The notes below the pieces were generated by a model. It ran no database searches and was not told the origin of the DNA. It saw nothing but the letters and a program-made list of their open reading frames with translations. Of a DNA stretch of 58,000 bases, positions 22,658 through 33,986 are shown piece by piece. Location of the stretch: the NCBI GenBank assembly GCA_014529385.2, contig CM043968.1:8788648-8846647 (forward strand), read 5' to 3'. The translations under genes were made by a program, and so were the position numbers. The stretch's first letter is position 1, and every line of letters begins with the position of its first letter. This stretch comes from Adiantum capillus-veneris (Eukaryota > Streptophyta > Polypodiopsida > Polypodiales > Pteridaceae).

Positions 22658-24306
22658 GTAGTAAGGTGGTTCATGACCATAAGCACTAGGAAAGTTAAGC
22701 ACAAATCTCTTTCATTATTCATGAGCACATTGAGTAAGAAAGAATGCATTAGAATGCTCTCATGAATAAGACACTTGTCAAAGTAATGCACTTATGGTAG
22801 AATAGAAGTAATGCACTTAAAGATAGATCATTTGTCAAAGTAATGCATTTAAGGTAGCACAGAAGATGTCCCACTATGTATAATGCATTACTAGTATTTT
22901 GATTATTTCTTGCTTTTTTATTTCAAGTTTGTTTTGTCGGCGATTTTGGGGGGAGCAAGGGATGGCTCCTACGGAGATGCCCCGTAGGCAACTAGAACTG
23001 AAACTCCCATTGCTTCCATGGAGATGGCCCATGGATTACATTGGATGAAACAAAAAAGGATTACGTATTAGTTAGGCAAACTCGGGGTTAAACTATAAGA
23101 TGAAGATGAAACAAAACCATAAACTTCTCGAGACACGTTGTTTTCTTCTAAGGGACATTGTTTGTGTAGCTAAAAAAGAATTAGGAACAAAGGAATGGAT
23201 AATTCAAGGAAGGTAAATAAAAAGCTTACACTAGGATTAAAAGGAACTTGAGAGAGTTTGGACGAGGATAGCCCATGCAATACATAGAGACCAACAGTAT
23301 TACTTTACTTCTTTCATTGGTTGAAATAAGGCCACAGACCAGGAATACCTGGGGACTTCAACAGGAAGAATGATTCTATCTGGCTAGAATCGAGAGCTCT
23401 TGAAGTGGATGTTTGTTTTGGTCGCGATTGATGTTCATTCATATCCTGGATTGGAATGAATGGTACCCGGCTCGGTGGTGTACCCATCCGCGATGTCATT
23501 GGAAAACGGCCTAGTCCGGGGAGGCCCGATGCCAATGGGAAAGTGGCGGTTGGATGATCTATGCATCATGGATTTTTGGGAGGAATATGTGCATAATTAA
23601 GGAACTTGATTGAATTTTTTACATGGAAAAATTGAACCTGGAAAGGCTCGTTGTCCAACCCATCCCGGACAGTAGCTCCATCTCTCAGTATAATTTTTAA
23701 AAGGAACTTAAAGGTAAGAATAAAGCCTTTCCCACACTAATTAAATGGGAATTTTGTGAAGGAGCTATTGTGGAGAAGCGGTAGAGACCTTAGTTATCGG
23801 GGACCTGTTGAGGAAGGATGACAAGGTATAAGTGTGTTTGCTTGTACACCTAAGATACATAACATGTTGGAAAGGCGGGAACATGCGTGATAAGTGTACA
23901 TTCCAAGGATATGTAACAACTGCATGATGTAGTGGACTATTTGACATGTCTTCAATTGATTTCCTTGATTTCAAATCGTCTATATAGTAGGATAATACGA
24001 CCTTGGAAATGTACACTTACCAAAAGGTTCAATGGGCAGGCGGATCCGAAGGGTTAGATGGCCGAAATTGATCACCAAATTTTATGTTTCACTAAATAAG
24101 TCTTCCACCTGGGAAGGGAATACGAGTTGGGGAATGGGAATCAAAAATATGGGAATTTAAGGGATTGCGAGTACTAAGTAACAACACTCCTCTTAAGGGA
24201 ACGTGACAATTGCCGTGCCCGACACTGTGTAGGGAAAAGGAGTTGTCATCCTTGAACCAAGGAGGATCACTAGAGTGCTTCAACAGTCGGCCCTGGATTA
24301 TAGCAC
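22658..24306 (+). mobile_element. LTR-B copy 2, 5'-truncated
   Basis: Starts at the block equivalent to 1157 ('gtagtaaggtggttcatgac') and runs through to the shared junction with the transposase-like gene. Between 22745 and 23395 it contains the interval missing from copy 1 ('gggggagcaagggatggctc' block). Its left part is replaced by LTR-A copy 2. Confidence 0.65.
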
Positions 24307-25571
24307 AACCTAGTCTAATGACTTTGAGAGTTGGGACAAATGAGGAAATGGATATCCACACAAGGGAACTCGAAAGGCTTTGGATTGTTTTGAGACCCGC
24401 TTGGGTCCTCATTGGAATAACGTAGAGTGCATGGGTCCTCATTGGAATAACCATCTACACAATGGGTCGCACGCGAGCCTTGTATTCGTTGACATTCCCA
24501 CCGGATATCCCCTTGCACCTCATCGTTTGAAACCAGCCAAAACACTCTCTTTGTGTTGGATCTGTGTGATCGAGCTTTTTCTTCAAATTTTGCCTTCAAA
24601 AAATTAACAACATCAGCTGCACCCTTCATCGGTGCGCCATCTGGTTTTAGCTCCTCATGTGTTAGTGTTCTCTTGATGATAGCATTAGCTCCATCGTGCT
24701 CCCGTTTTTCATGTCCCGATGCGGAGAAGTTCCACATCATGTGCAAGCCTGTCAATTGATGGTACCTGGAAACAAAGTAAAAAGGTCGCCGTGCCTTGAA
24801 TTGTGACGCTGCTCCATCTGACCACACCCAATGATAGCGCAAATGGTGACCTTTATCTTTCAGCCACCTGTCATGAAGAATAAAGCAATGCTACACAAAC
24901 AAAGTATCATGCTGCCTATCATCAGATGTGTAGAAGTGCAGTGTCTTCTCTACGGCACCTCCCGAATTTCTAACATATGTGATATGCACAAGGATTGTTA
25001 CTTGTGTTGACCACCAATGCATTGATTGTATTTCATTCTGTATTTTGAAGGAGTAATTCTCCGCAAAGTCAATTACTCACACAAGAACATTGTTAGGAAA
25101 TTTAAGCATACTTTCCTTAAACTGTTGTGCCTACCACCGAAAGATGAAGTTGCGCTTGATGAACTGTTTCAGTGGACAGAAGGGCAACGTGGTCACCCCA
25201 CATTAAGAACATTCCCAAACCAAGCATTTCTTTGCATGGAACTCATTGTCAACCGGCTTTGGACACAAGATGGACTCCCACAAACTACTTGTGTGCTGCC
25301 ATACTACCTGATTTGCAGAGCACTAAGCTGCATCCTTATTGCTACAACACACGTCCCATATGCAACTATGAGATTTTCCATGATGCCCAAACTTATTTTG
25401 GCGCATGTGATTGAAAGCCTCCTTGAGGAATAGCATCTGCACATGATACACACAGCAACAAGTATACCGTTCTTTCAGCTTTCGAACAAAGAATGGATTC
25501 AGGGCCTCAAAAGACCTAAGAGACAGCTCGATCGTGGGGTGCATTTGTTTGAAACTCTTGTACAGTTCCAC
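24307..25571 (-). pseudogene. Transposase-like gene copy 2, main 3' exon
   Basis: Reads on the minus strand from the splice acceptor (CTCAG before GTGGAACTG, 25572-25573) to the stop at 24315. It has the Cys-rich ERYTCCCVYH block, then VWSDGAASQFK and GANAIIKRTLTHEELK, and the same C-terminus as copies 1 and 3. It is inactivated by the shared TAA at 25203-25205, an extra stop after KDAA (25323-25325) and a stop in the DTLFV-HCFILHD segment near 24893. No LTR interrupts it, so it provides the empty site for the LTR-A insertion in copy 1 (CATCATGTGCAAG near 24735). Confidence 0.7.
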
Positions 25572-27176
25572 CTGAGATACGAAAACAATGTAGGTACAAT
25601 CCATGAAGATTACACATAGATGCAAGCTTTGAAAGTTACAATAACCAGACCCAACAGTTAGTATTAAAATTCCAAATTTGGTACTGAGAACTCAGCTAGC
25701 AGAGAATTCAGCAGAGTACGAGCCTCAAAGACTTGGTACTCTACAACTAGCACCAAAACCTTGGTAAAGTACCAAAATCAAAATTCAGCTAGAAGAGAAT
25801 TCAACACACTACTAGCCTTAGAGACTTGGTCCTGTGCAAATAGCACCAAAACATTTGTAAAGTACCAAAAATCAGAATTCAGCTAGCAGATAATTCAGCA
25901 CACTACCAGCCTCAAAGACTTGGTACTGTGCAAATAGCACCAAAATATTTGTAAAGTACCAAAATCAGAATTTAGCTAGATGAGAATTCAACATAGTACC
26001 AGTCTCAGAGACTTGAAACTGTGCAAATAGCACCAAAATCTTTGTAAAGTACCAAAATCATAATTCAGCTAGAAGAGAATTCAGCACAGTACCAGCCTTA
26101 GAGATTTGGTACTGTGCAAATAGCACCAAAACCTTTGTAAAGTACCAAAATCAGAATTCAGCTAGCAGAGAATTCAGCACAGCACTAGCCTTTCAGACTT
26201 GGTACTGTGCAAATAGCACCAAAACCTTTGTAAAGTACCAAAGTCGGAATTCAGATAGCACAGAGAATTCAACACAGTACCAGCCTCAAACACTTGGTCC
26301 TCTGCAAATAGCACCCAAACCTTTGTAAAGTACCAGAATGAGAATTCAACTTGCAAAGAATTCAGCACAATACAAGCCTTAGAGACTTGGTACTGTGCAA
26401 ATAGCACCCAAACCTTTGTAAAGTACCAAAATGAGTGCTTTGCCTACTGATTAGCCTAAAGTTTTTTAAGGTCATTGGATGTACCAAACTACCAAAGTAT
26501 CAATGACTTTGTAATGTGCAAACACTACCCGCAAATCGCAAAGTACCAAGATTGGTGCTTTGGGTGTTGTACAACTCTCAGTTTTGAAGAATCCTTTAAT
26601 GAAGTACCAAAGTTTCAAAGTTTCAATGATTTGGTACTGTGCAAATACTACCCACAACTTTGAGAAGTACCAAGTTGGGAACTCAGGGTACTCTATAGTT
26701 TAGATTACCAAACAAAGAATAGTACAAAGAGTCATGATAATGCCAGTCCCATGGACTTGGTACTGCGCAGATAGTACCCAAGTCATTCTATAGTATCCAG
26801 ATTGGTGCATTAAGTGTTGTTCAGCTCTAAGCTTCAAGGAATCATTTGATGATGTACCAAAATTCCAAGGTCTCAATGACTTGGTACTGTGCAAATATTG
26901 GCCACAGCATTGTAAAGTACCAAGTTAGGAACTCTTTGTACTCTAAAGTTAAGATTACCAAACAAATATTAACACCAAGAGGTAAAATTGGACCCCTTGA
27001 AACTATGTTCATGGCTGCATAATACCAAATCCAAACCTATTCACACTATACATAACCCAAGTAAGAGGCAACATTAACAAAAAATGGTATGATGTACCTA
27101 AGAGTCATCTAGAAAATGAATTGGATGTCTCACAACACTCTTCTCTTCAATTCTGAGTTTAAAAATGTCTTTCTTA
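25572..27176 (-). repeat. Intron of transposase-like gene copy 2 with a 93-bp tandem array
   Basis: About 25680-26450 holds eight to nine units of the 93-bp repeat. Units further from the acceptor (26450-26960) are more diverged and are spaced irregularly, but they keep the 'cttggtactgtgcaaat' and 'aaagtaccaa' blocks. The splice donor is not certain; it must lie near or below 27177. Sequence 26960-27120 holds nothing I recognise. Confidence 0.7.
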
Positions 27177-27818
27177 TTAGGAGAGACCCTGGTCTCCGAT
27201 GTCCAGAAGTGATCTCTTACAGACAGACAACGGTAACACTTCATCCTCATCTTTCATGCGTAGCTGAGAAGATGCCGCTGAAATGTTCCTACGATGAACA
27301 CCTAACACTGTTGCAATTTTAGACTGATTTATTGCTGAGCCACTTGTAGTATTTAAAACCATGCTCAAAGAGGTTTTCTTGACGAAAAGTTCATTTGCAG
27401 AACTAGGGACCTTGAGCTGTGTTAGTGTATTGCGGATGCCAGATAGAAGACCGGATTCAACATCGTAAACGTGCAGCTTTGAAAATGTATTATGTTGAAG
27501 TAGTTCTTGGAAGAGCTCCTTTTGTTCGCTAGCCAAAAGACCTCATGTTTGCTTGCGCCAATAACGGGCCACTGCTGTGCAAATATTCTTCCTTGACTTG
27601 CATGTTGGAGCTCTCCCAATGCTGTTGGGACCCCTTTCCTTGCTTCTTTGTTCACGCTTCCTTGCAGCCCAATAGTCTCTAATGTAAGTCCGGTTTGTGA
27701 GAGATGAAGTGGCTGGATTGCTCATGCTTGGAGTAGTATCCAATGCAATTGTTGGCTCGTAGGCATCAAATGACGAGAAGAACCCTGAAACCGGTATCTC
27801 CATTGGCGTACAGTGCAA
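27177..27818 (-). pseudogene. Transposase-like gene copy 2, N-terminal exon(s)
   Basis: One minus-strand frame from ATG 27818 to 27177, broken by a single TGA at 27543-27545. A Ser/Thr-rich start is followed by a basic segment (YWAARKREQRSKERGPN; possible nuclear localisation). After the stop, in the same frame, comes a helical region ending in KIATVLGVHRRNISAASSQL, which looks like a helix-turn-helix. That would fit the DNA-binding N-terminus of a transposase. Only copy 2 keeps this part in the window. Assignment to the same gene as 24307-25571 rests on order, strand and the presence of the intron acceptor; it is an inference. Confidence 0.5.
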
Positions 27819-27835
27819 AAGCTATGAGCAGCTTG

Positions 27836-27838
<3 letters not shown>

Positions 27839-27911
<73 letters not shown>
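27839..27911. repeat. (GA)n microsatellite
   Basis: About 73 bp of uninterrupted GA (CT on the gene strand), starting about 20 bp upstream of the putative transposase-like start codon. It may be part of its leader. Confidence 0.95.
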
Positions 27912-27914
<3 letters not shown>

Positions 27915-28204
27915 TATTTGCTTGCCCCCACAGAGCTGCTGCAATTCCACGCCCTGCACTTCCACGCCCTCCTCGCTCCAAAAAACACCCCACGTCTCCA
28001 AAGACCCCACCCGGCGGTTTCTTGTTCCAAAAGACCACTACTTTGTGAGTATACATATAAATCATATAGAATAAATAGAATTTTATCACATAATACTTCA
28101 TTGTTTTTTGATACCAGATTCACCAAAGGTTTGTGTTGTCAAGGACACCACATTTTGTACCACCAATACCCGCTTTCAGCCAGCATTGCAGATGCTATTT
28201 TGTG
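27912..28204. other. Unassigned spacer
   Basis: Mixed sequence. Overlapping small frames on both strands share GA-repeat translation and carry no recognisable domain. Confidence 0.4.
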
Positions 28205-28445
28205 TGTGTGAGAGAGAGGGAAATCGATGGTGCATTCTCTCTATGTGTGTATGTGTGGAACACAAGGAAGTCTCATTCTCTCCCAAGTGTGAGAATGAAG
28301 GAAGTGTACACCAACAACACTTGTCTATGGATGCAAATCCAAGCTAGTGTATGAAAGCTCACTCTCTCCATCTCCTACTATACTATTATGCTAGCTAAGC
28401 AAGAGGATCACCCTCTTGAAGTATATGCAATAGACGACATAGTCA
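28205..28445 (+). mobile_element. LTR-C-like fragment
   Basis: Resembles part of LTR-C. 'ctatggatgcaaatccaa', flanked by 'acaccaacaacac' and 'catctcctactatactatt', matches the solo LTR around 41800-41880 and the reverse complement of 34480-34640. Both ends are undefined. Confidence 0.5.
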
Positions 28446-28449
28446 TTCT

Positions 28450-30744
28450 TGTAAGGTGCTTCTCAAGAACCCTAGGTCACTTAAAGCAATGACTATGTCC
28501 CGGTGCGTTCATGTTCTAAAAATCCCTAAGCTTGCTTATTAGTTTTGAAGAGAGAGGTATGGGAAAAGCCTCTTGTGGACTTAGCACAATTCAAAAGTTA
28601 GATTTTATAATATGGAGGAGTCCACTTTTGTCTTTTTCTCAGAGGAAAAATCTTTTTACTTAATTGACTTTTCTTTTCTTTTTTCCCATTAAGAAAAGAT
28701 CCTTTTATTTAATTGACTTGTTTTTCTTTCAAATAATAAAAATAATTTTCTTACAAAAGTACCTCATTAGGCCCACTTGTCTTACAAAAGTACCCCTTTA
28801 TCTTACTTGTCTTACAAGAAGTACTTGTAACGATTGTAAGAAATTGTAAGAAGAGACTTGAGGTTTGTAAGAAAAAGCATGTGAATTGTAAGAAGAGGCA
28901 TGCTAATTGTAAGGAAAATCATGTGAATGTAAGCAAGTGAAGTGTTGACCAAGCCAATAAAGTGAAGAACAAGCAAGTGAAGTGGAGGTCAAGTAAGTAA
29001 AGTGTGTAAGAATAAGCATGTGAAGTGTAAGGAGAAGCAAGTAAAGTGTAAGGACACGCATGAGAAGTGTAAGAACAAGCATGGGAAGTGTAAGGATGTG
29101 CTAGCACAAGCATGTGTTGCAACTAGTTCTAACTAGAATTGAGTGGATTTGTTAGCTCAACTAGTAAATTAAAATTTATAAGAGCTTTGGAGTCCATTGC
29201 TATATAAGAAGCCTCTTTTTGAAGAAAAAGGGATACATTTTGCTACACTTCTCTCATAAGCTCTCCCACCACCATAGCCTTCTAAGAGCCTCACACTTTT
29301 CCTTTGGGAAATTCCAATCCTCTCCTCATTTTACATGCATACATAATCCTAGCTATGGAATCTTGAGCTCCATCCTCACTTAAACTTATCCCTAATTTAT
29401 TAATTTTGCTAAATCTTACTCTTGCTTTGAACCCTTCTCCACCTTCCCTTAACCTTACCTTTCTACTTCCTTAAGCTTGCTAAGCCTTGCCTAATATTGG
29501 TAAAGCTTACTCTTTACCTTTGACCCTTCCCTTTAGGAAGAAATTCTCTCTTCCTAATCATACCTCAACTCTCTTAGGATACCCTTCTTCTTTACATTAG
29601 TGATTACCTAACATTTACTCTCTATCTCTTACCCCCTTCCTACTAGGGTAGTCTTATCTATCATTTCCATTCTCTTAAGTTTTTCTTGATCATACTCAAT
29701 CCTCTCTTTACTTGATCAATTATTTCAACACATTTCTTTGAGGGTCATCATAGTGGACAAGTGAAGAGACTAGTGGAGGAGTCTCATTATCCAAACACCT
29801 CTTCTCCTTCAAAGCAAAGGAAAGGATTTGAAGCTATGCTCTCGTCACCTGTTCTTCGTGGGTTTAACTTTGAAGAAGGAGAGAATTTCAAGGAGAAGAA
29901 GAGGCCTAAACCAAGCTATGCATTGAAGAATTAACTAGATTATCTACAATTTAACATGCATAATTATAATCATTTGTATAATCCAAAGTAGAGGCTAGTT
30001 AATAAGTAGCCTTCATAATACATGGTCACAAGTAAGTAGAAACACCACAACACTACCATCACTTGGAAAATATTTTCATTCAATGATAAATATAGGTAGA
30101 TGGTGGAAGCATTATTGCACTCACATAACCATACTTGACATTGCAATAAGGTAGTTCATGACCATAAGAACTAGGAAAGTTAAGCACAAATCTCTTTCAT
30201 TCTTCATGAGCACATTGAGTAAGAAAGAATGCATTAGAATGCTCTCATGAATAAGACACTTGTCAAAGTAACGCACTTATGGTAGAATAGAAGTAATGCA
30301 CTTAAGGTAGATCATTTGTCAAAGTAATGCATTTAAGGTAGCATAGAAGATGTCCCACTATGTATAATGCATTACTAGTATTTTGATTATTTCTTCCTTT
30401 TTTATTTCAAGTTTGTTTTGTTGGGGATTTTGGGGGGAGCAAGGGATGGCTCCTACGGAGATGCCCCGTAGGCAACTAGAACTGGAACTCGCACCGCTTC
30501 CATGGAGATGGCCCATGGATTGCATTGGATAAAACAAAAGGGGATTACGTATTAGTTAGGCAAACTCGGGGTTAAGCTATAAGATGAAGATGAAACAAAA
30601 CCATAAACTTCTCGAGACACGTTGTTTTCTTCTAAGGGACATTGTTTGTGTAGCTAAAAAGAATTAGGAACAAAGGAATGGATAATATAAGGAAGGTCAA
30701 AAAAAAGCTTACACTAGGATTAAAAGGAATCTGAGAGAATTTGG
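28450..30744 (+). mobile_element. LTR-B copy 3, left part
   Basis: Starts TGTAAGGTGCTTCTC, similar to the LTR-A start. It covers the copy 1 region (29049-30200) and the interval present in copy 2 (22658-23262). It stops at 30744, where chromovirus 2 sequence begins, and resumes at 35521. TATA box at 29201-29207. Confidence 0.65.
29201..29207 (+). promoter_or_regulatory. TATA box of LTR-B copy 3
   Basis: TATATAA in CCATTGCTATATAAGAAGCC, identical in context to 144-150. Confidence 0.5.
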
Positions 30745-31442
30745 TCGTGTAGTGGTCCTGCTACTTGAGAGAATTTTGCTATGAATTGTCTATAGTATGC
30801 ACACATACCAATAAAGCTTCTTAGCTCATGTAGATTTCTTGGGTTAGGCCATGCTTTTATTACCTCTAACTTTGATGGATCCATTTGGATACCATCTTTA
30901 GAGATAATATGACCTAAGTATTGAATCTCTTGAAGGAAGAATTCGCTTTTCTTTTGGTTGAGATAAAGCTTGTTCTCCCTCAATGCTTGAAAAATCACTT
31001 GGAGATGCTGCTTATGTTCCTCCAAAGACTTGGAGTAGATGATGATATCATCAAAGAACACTCCAGTGAATTTTTGATATGGTCTAAAAATTTTCTCCAT
31101 CAAACGATTAAACGTAGCTGGTGCATTAGTCAAGTCAAAAGGCATGACTAGATATTCATAAAGACCAAACGTTGTGCGAAACGCGGTCTTTAAGATATCT
31201 TCATCCACTATCCTTATTTGATGATAGCCACTCTTAAGGTCAATCCTACTGAAGTAGGTAGAGCCTTGTAGCTTATCAAACAGATCTTCTACCCGAGGTA
31301 CAGGAAATCTGTTTTTGATAGTGATATGGTTTAGTGCTCGATAGTCCACACACATACGGTATGTACCATCTTTCTTTTGCACTAAAAGGAGTGGAGAACA
31401 AAAGGGAGAGGAACTAGGCCCCACCATCCCTTTGTCTACCAA
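30745..31442 (-). pseudogene. pol: Chromovirus 2 reverse transcriptase, truncated
   Basis: RT blocks MVGPSSSPFCSPLLLVQKKDG, DYRALNHITIKNRFPVP, FSRIDLKSGYHQIRI, catalytic FFDDIIIYS and YLGHIISKDGIQMDPSKLEV, in a clean frame. It breaks off just after SQVAGPLHD, where LTR-B sequence begins. RNase H, integrase and the 3' LTR are missing. The frame is better preserved than in chromovirus 1. Confidence 0.9.
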
Positions 31443-31445
31443 TTC

Positions 31446-32291
31446 CTATACTTGCCTCATAATCTCCTCTTGTTGAGCTTGTGAGACTCGATAAGGAGGT
31501 TTGTTAGGCGGTGAGCTTCCTGGAAGGAGCTCAATACGATGGTCATCATCCCCTCGTTTTGGAGGTAGGTCCATAGGGATATCATCGATGAACACATCTT
31601 GGAATCCTTTTAGAAAAGTAGACAAGTCTAACTCTTCTTGATTCCTATCATTTTCATTTGATGAAACATTATTAGCTTTTAGAGACTCTTTGACATAAAT
31701 CATGTACGCAGAAACTGAGCTCTTCATTGATTTATCAAAAGAAAGAGGATTTACAAGTGGAATAGTGCGACCACGCTCACTAGCATCTATATACATGTTC
31801 TTTCCCCTGTAAGTGAAGTAAATTCTCCTTTCAAGGAACTTCATGTTGGCAGCCATGCTATCAAACCATGGTGCCCCTAGGATAACATCCTGATGTTGGA
31901 GAGGAGAGATGAAGAAGTCTTCTTTGTCGACATAGCTTTGGACATGAAGCCTCAACTTCCCAATCAAGGGAGTAACGGAGGCTTGTTGTCCCTTGAAAGC
32001 TGCATCAGCGACTACTATATCTCCCATCTCAAAAGCTTGAATGCCCAACTTGGTGGCCAACTCTATTGATATGAAGTTAAGAGTAGAGCCAGGGTCAAAC
32101 AAGATGAAGGCATCATGCTCTCTTACCTTTCCCCAAGCATAGGAGAGTGATGATCCTTTGCAATGAGCATCCTCTTTTGGAGCTTCGATGGTGGAAGCTC
32201 TAGGAGTCTCATTGCGAGTATTCTTCTTGGGGCAAGAGCCTTCTTGGGGCAAGAGCGATAGCCATATTCTTGCTCTCCACACTTGAAACAC
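31446..32291 (-). pseudogene. pol: Chromovirus 2 protease and linker
   Basis: Aspartic protease block LFDPGSTLNFISIELATKLG and VILGAPWFDSMAANMKF, then FLKGFQDVFIDDIPMDLPPK and LLPGSSPPNKPPYR leading to RT. It is joined out of frame to gag by a 17-bp tandem duplication. A stop at 31443-31445 separates it from RT. Confidence 0.9.
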
Positions 32292-33544
32292 TTATGGTCC
32301 TTGCGAAAAGCTTCAAGCTCTTCAGGAGAGAGTTTGTTTTTACCTTTGTAAACTCCCTTCTCCTTGGACCGATTGTTGTTGTTGTTGTTGTTGTTGGAAG
32401 TGCCTTGGGAATTATTTTGAGCATTGGATTTCCCCTTTGCATCATTTTTATCTTTGTTTTCCATGGGCTTGACATTACATCTAGCCCCTTGATGGAAATT
32501 GATGCGTGAAGCAACCATGGTGTGGTGGATTACTTCGGTAATAGTACCGGGCCGTTGAGAGTTGATGTATTCGGCCATCTCTTCAGGTAATCCCACACAG
32601 AATTGCTGTCTTTGCTCGGCAAAGTCTATCTTTTGAAAGATAGTATCTTTGAGATGTAAATCCCAAAACTTGTCTACATACTTGTTGATAGACTCATGAG
32701 AGAGAAGCTTCAAGCCGCGCCATTCGGTAAGAACTTTATCGATTGGCAGAAATTGCTTCATGATGGAAACTCGTAGAGTTTTCCATGTCTTTGGGGCTTC
32801 TCCATTGCCACGAAGGCTAGCCCACCATTGACGAGCTGATTTTTGGAAGTACATAGCTACATGACGTAGCTTGGAGGACTCTGTGAAGCCCTCGTCCCCA
32901 AAGGCCGCGTCAAATTGCTGGATGAAGGCCAAGACTTTGTCGGTAGCACCAAAGGTGCCATCGTAGGTGAGAAAAGAGATACTCTTTCCTCCCTCCTTGA
33001 ACTTCTTTAGCTTTTGTGACCTTCGCCATGCAGAAAATGATTTGCGATGTCCTCCCCTCTTGTATTCTCTAGGAGAATAGCCATAACTTTCATCGGAAGA
33101 GGAGGAAGGTGAAGAAGAAGGAGAAGAGGGTGACCTCTTCCTAGCCCTTTTCTTCCTTTGTTTCCTCTCTTGCCTTTCATAGTGATGAGGAGGACTATGG
33201 GTTGCTCTTTTCCTCTTGGGAGGAGTAGGCGATCGTCTAGACCGCCTTCTTCGTGGAGCCACATCTTCAGAAGAACTTAGACTTTCATTGCTTTCTTTCT
33301 CTTTGGATTCCTCCTCTCGAATGGGAGAGAGTCTTCTTTTGGGGGTCTCTTCAAGAGGCCTCCTTAGCTCTCTCTCCTCTTGGAGAGGAAGGGAAATTCC
33401 ATAGGCACGAAGTTGTTGAGTAACTTCGGCTTGCAAAGTAGGGTTGCCCATAGCTTGTTGCAACCTACTCACAAGATAATTCACAAACATGGGAGCATCA
33501 TCATTAGCACCTTCATGTGCAAAATCAAAGCTATCAATGTTCAT
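32123..33544 (-). CDS. gag: Chromovirus 2 gag, near full length
   Basis: 473-residue frame from ATG 33544. The N-terminus is short and acidic. Residues roughly 55-180 are rich in Arg, Ser and Glu (RRRRSRRSPTPPKRKR). The capsid part (about 190-370) has KSISFLTYDGTFGATDKVLA, RQWWASLRGNGEAPKTW and FAEQRQQFCVGLPEEMAEYI. Next come an Asn-run linker and a zinc knuckle in which the His of CCHC is Tyr (CFKCGEQEYGYRSC). The frame shifts at 32223-32256 because of a 17-bp tandem duplication, so the last 30 or so residues are out of register with protease. The gag itself is open throughout. Confidence 0.85.
   Translation of the reverse strand: MNIDSFDFAHEGANDDAPMFVNYLVSRLQQAMGNPTLQAEVTQQLRAYGISLPLQEERELRRPLEETPKRRLSPIREEESKEKESNESLSSSEDVAPRRRRSRRSPTPPKRKRATHSPPHHYERQERKQRKKRARKRSPSSPSSSPSSSSDESYGYSPREYKRGGHRKSFSAWRRSQKLKKFKEGGKSISFLTYDGTFGATDKVLAFIQQFDAAFGDEGFTESSKLRHVAMYFQKSARQWWASLRGNGEAPKTWKTLRVSIMKQFLPIDKVLTEWRGLKLLSHESINKYVDKFWDLHLKDTIFQKIDFAEQRQQFCVGLPEEMAEYINSQRPGTITEVIHHTMVASRINFHQGARCNVKPMENKDKNDAKGKSNAQNNSQGTSNNNNNNNNRSKEKGVYKGKNKLSPEELEAFRKDHKCFKCGEQEYGYRSCPKKALAPRRILAMRLLELPPSKLQKRMLIAKDHHSPMLGER
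32223..32256. repeat. 17-bp tandem duplication causing the gag/PR frameshift
   Basis: CTTCTTGGGGCAAGAGC occurs twice in a row (32223-32239 and 32240-32256). Seventeen is not a multiple of three, which explains the break between gag and protease. Confidence 0.95.
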
Positions 33545-33973
33545 TATACTCTCTTGATTATTGTCAGCTATGTTAACAAAATTTTATGTATGTACTTAGT
33601 GTATGCTTTGGCAATTCAAAACCTTAGTTGCCACTCCTCTTAGCCTTTGAAAATTGGCTCTTAAGTATCTGCACCCACGGCTCAAAGTGGTTAATTATAG
33701 AGAGTAGAGGAGTAGGTCTAACATAGGAGAGTTGCCAAGGGCTAGCTCCTTTCGGACTTCTTGTGGCTCAATAATGGTAAAGCCGTAGGCAAGTCTAAAA
33801 AGACTCCATTATTAAGTCCAAAGCTCCCGAGGTGTGCACCATCCCCCACATAGTGGGCTTAACAAAACCGATATTAGATCCCAGTTCCACTTACCCTATT
33901 ATAATTAACAACATCAACCATTTATAGGCTACTTAAGGACCTCTCTTCTTAAGCAAGAAAAGAGAAACCAGAA
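33545..33973 (-). other. Untranslated leader of chromovirus 2
   Basis: Between the primer binding site and the gag ATG. No coding sequence seen. Confidence 0.6.
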
Positions 33974-33985
33974 GCTCTGATACCA
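33974..33985 (-). promoter_or_regulatory. Primer binding site of chromovirus 2
   Basis: The minus strand reads TGGTATCAGAGC, complementary to initiator tRNA-Met, one base inside the LTR end (LTR ...CATTACA then T). Confidence 0.9.
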
Positions 33986-33986
33986 A

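Noticed and set aside
27722-28126. Frames with long Ser-Leu or Arg-Glu runs
   Set aside because: Translation of the (GA)n microsatellite. The same holds for frames at 42374-43141, 51529-51804, 52177-52464 and 57317-57617.
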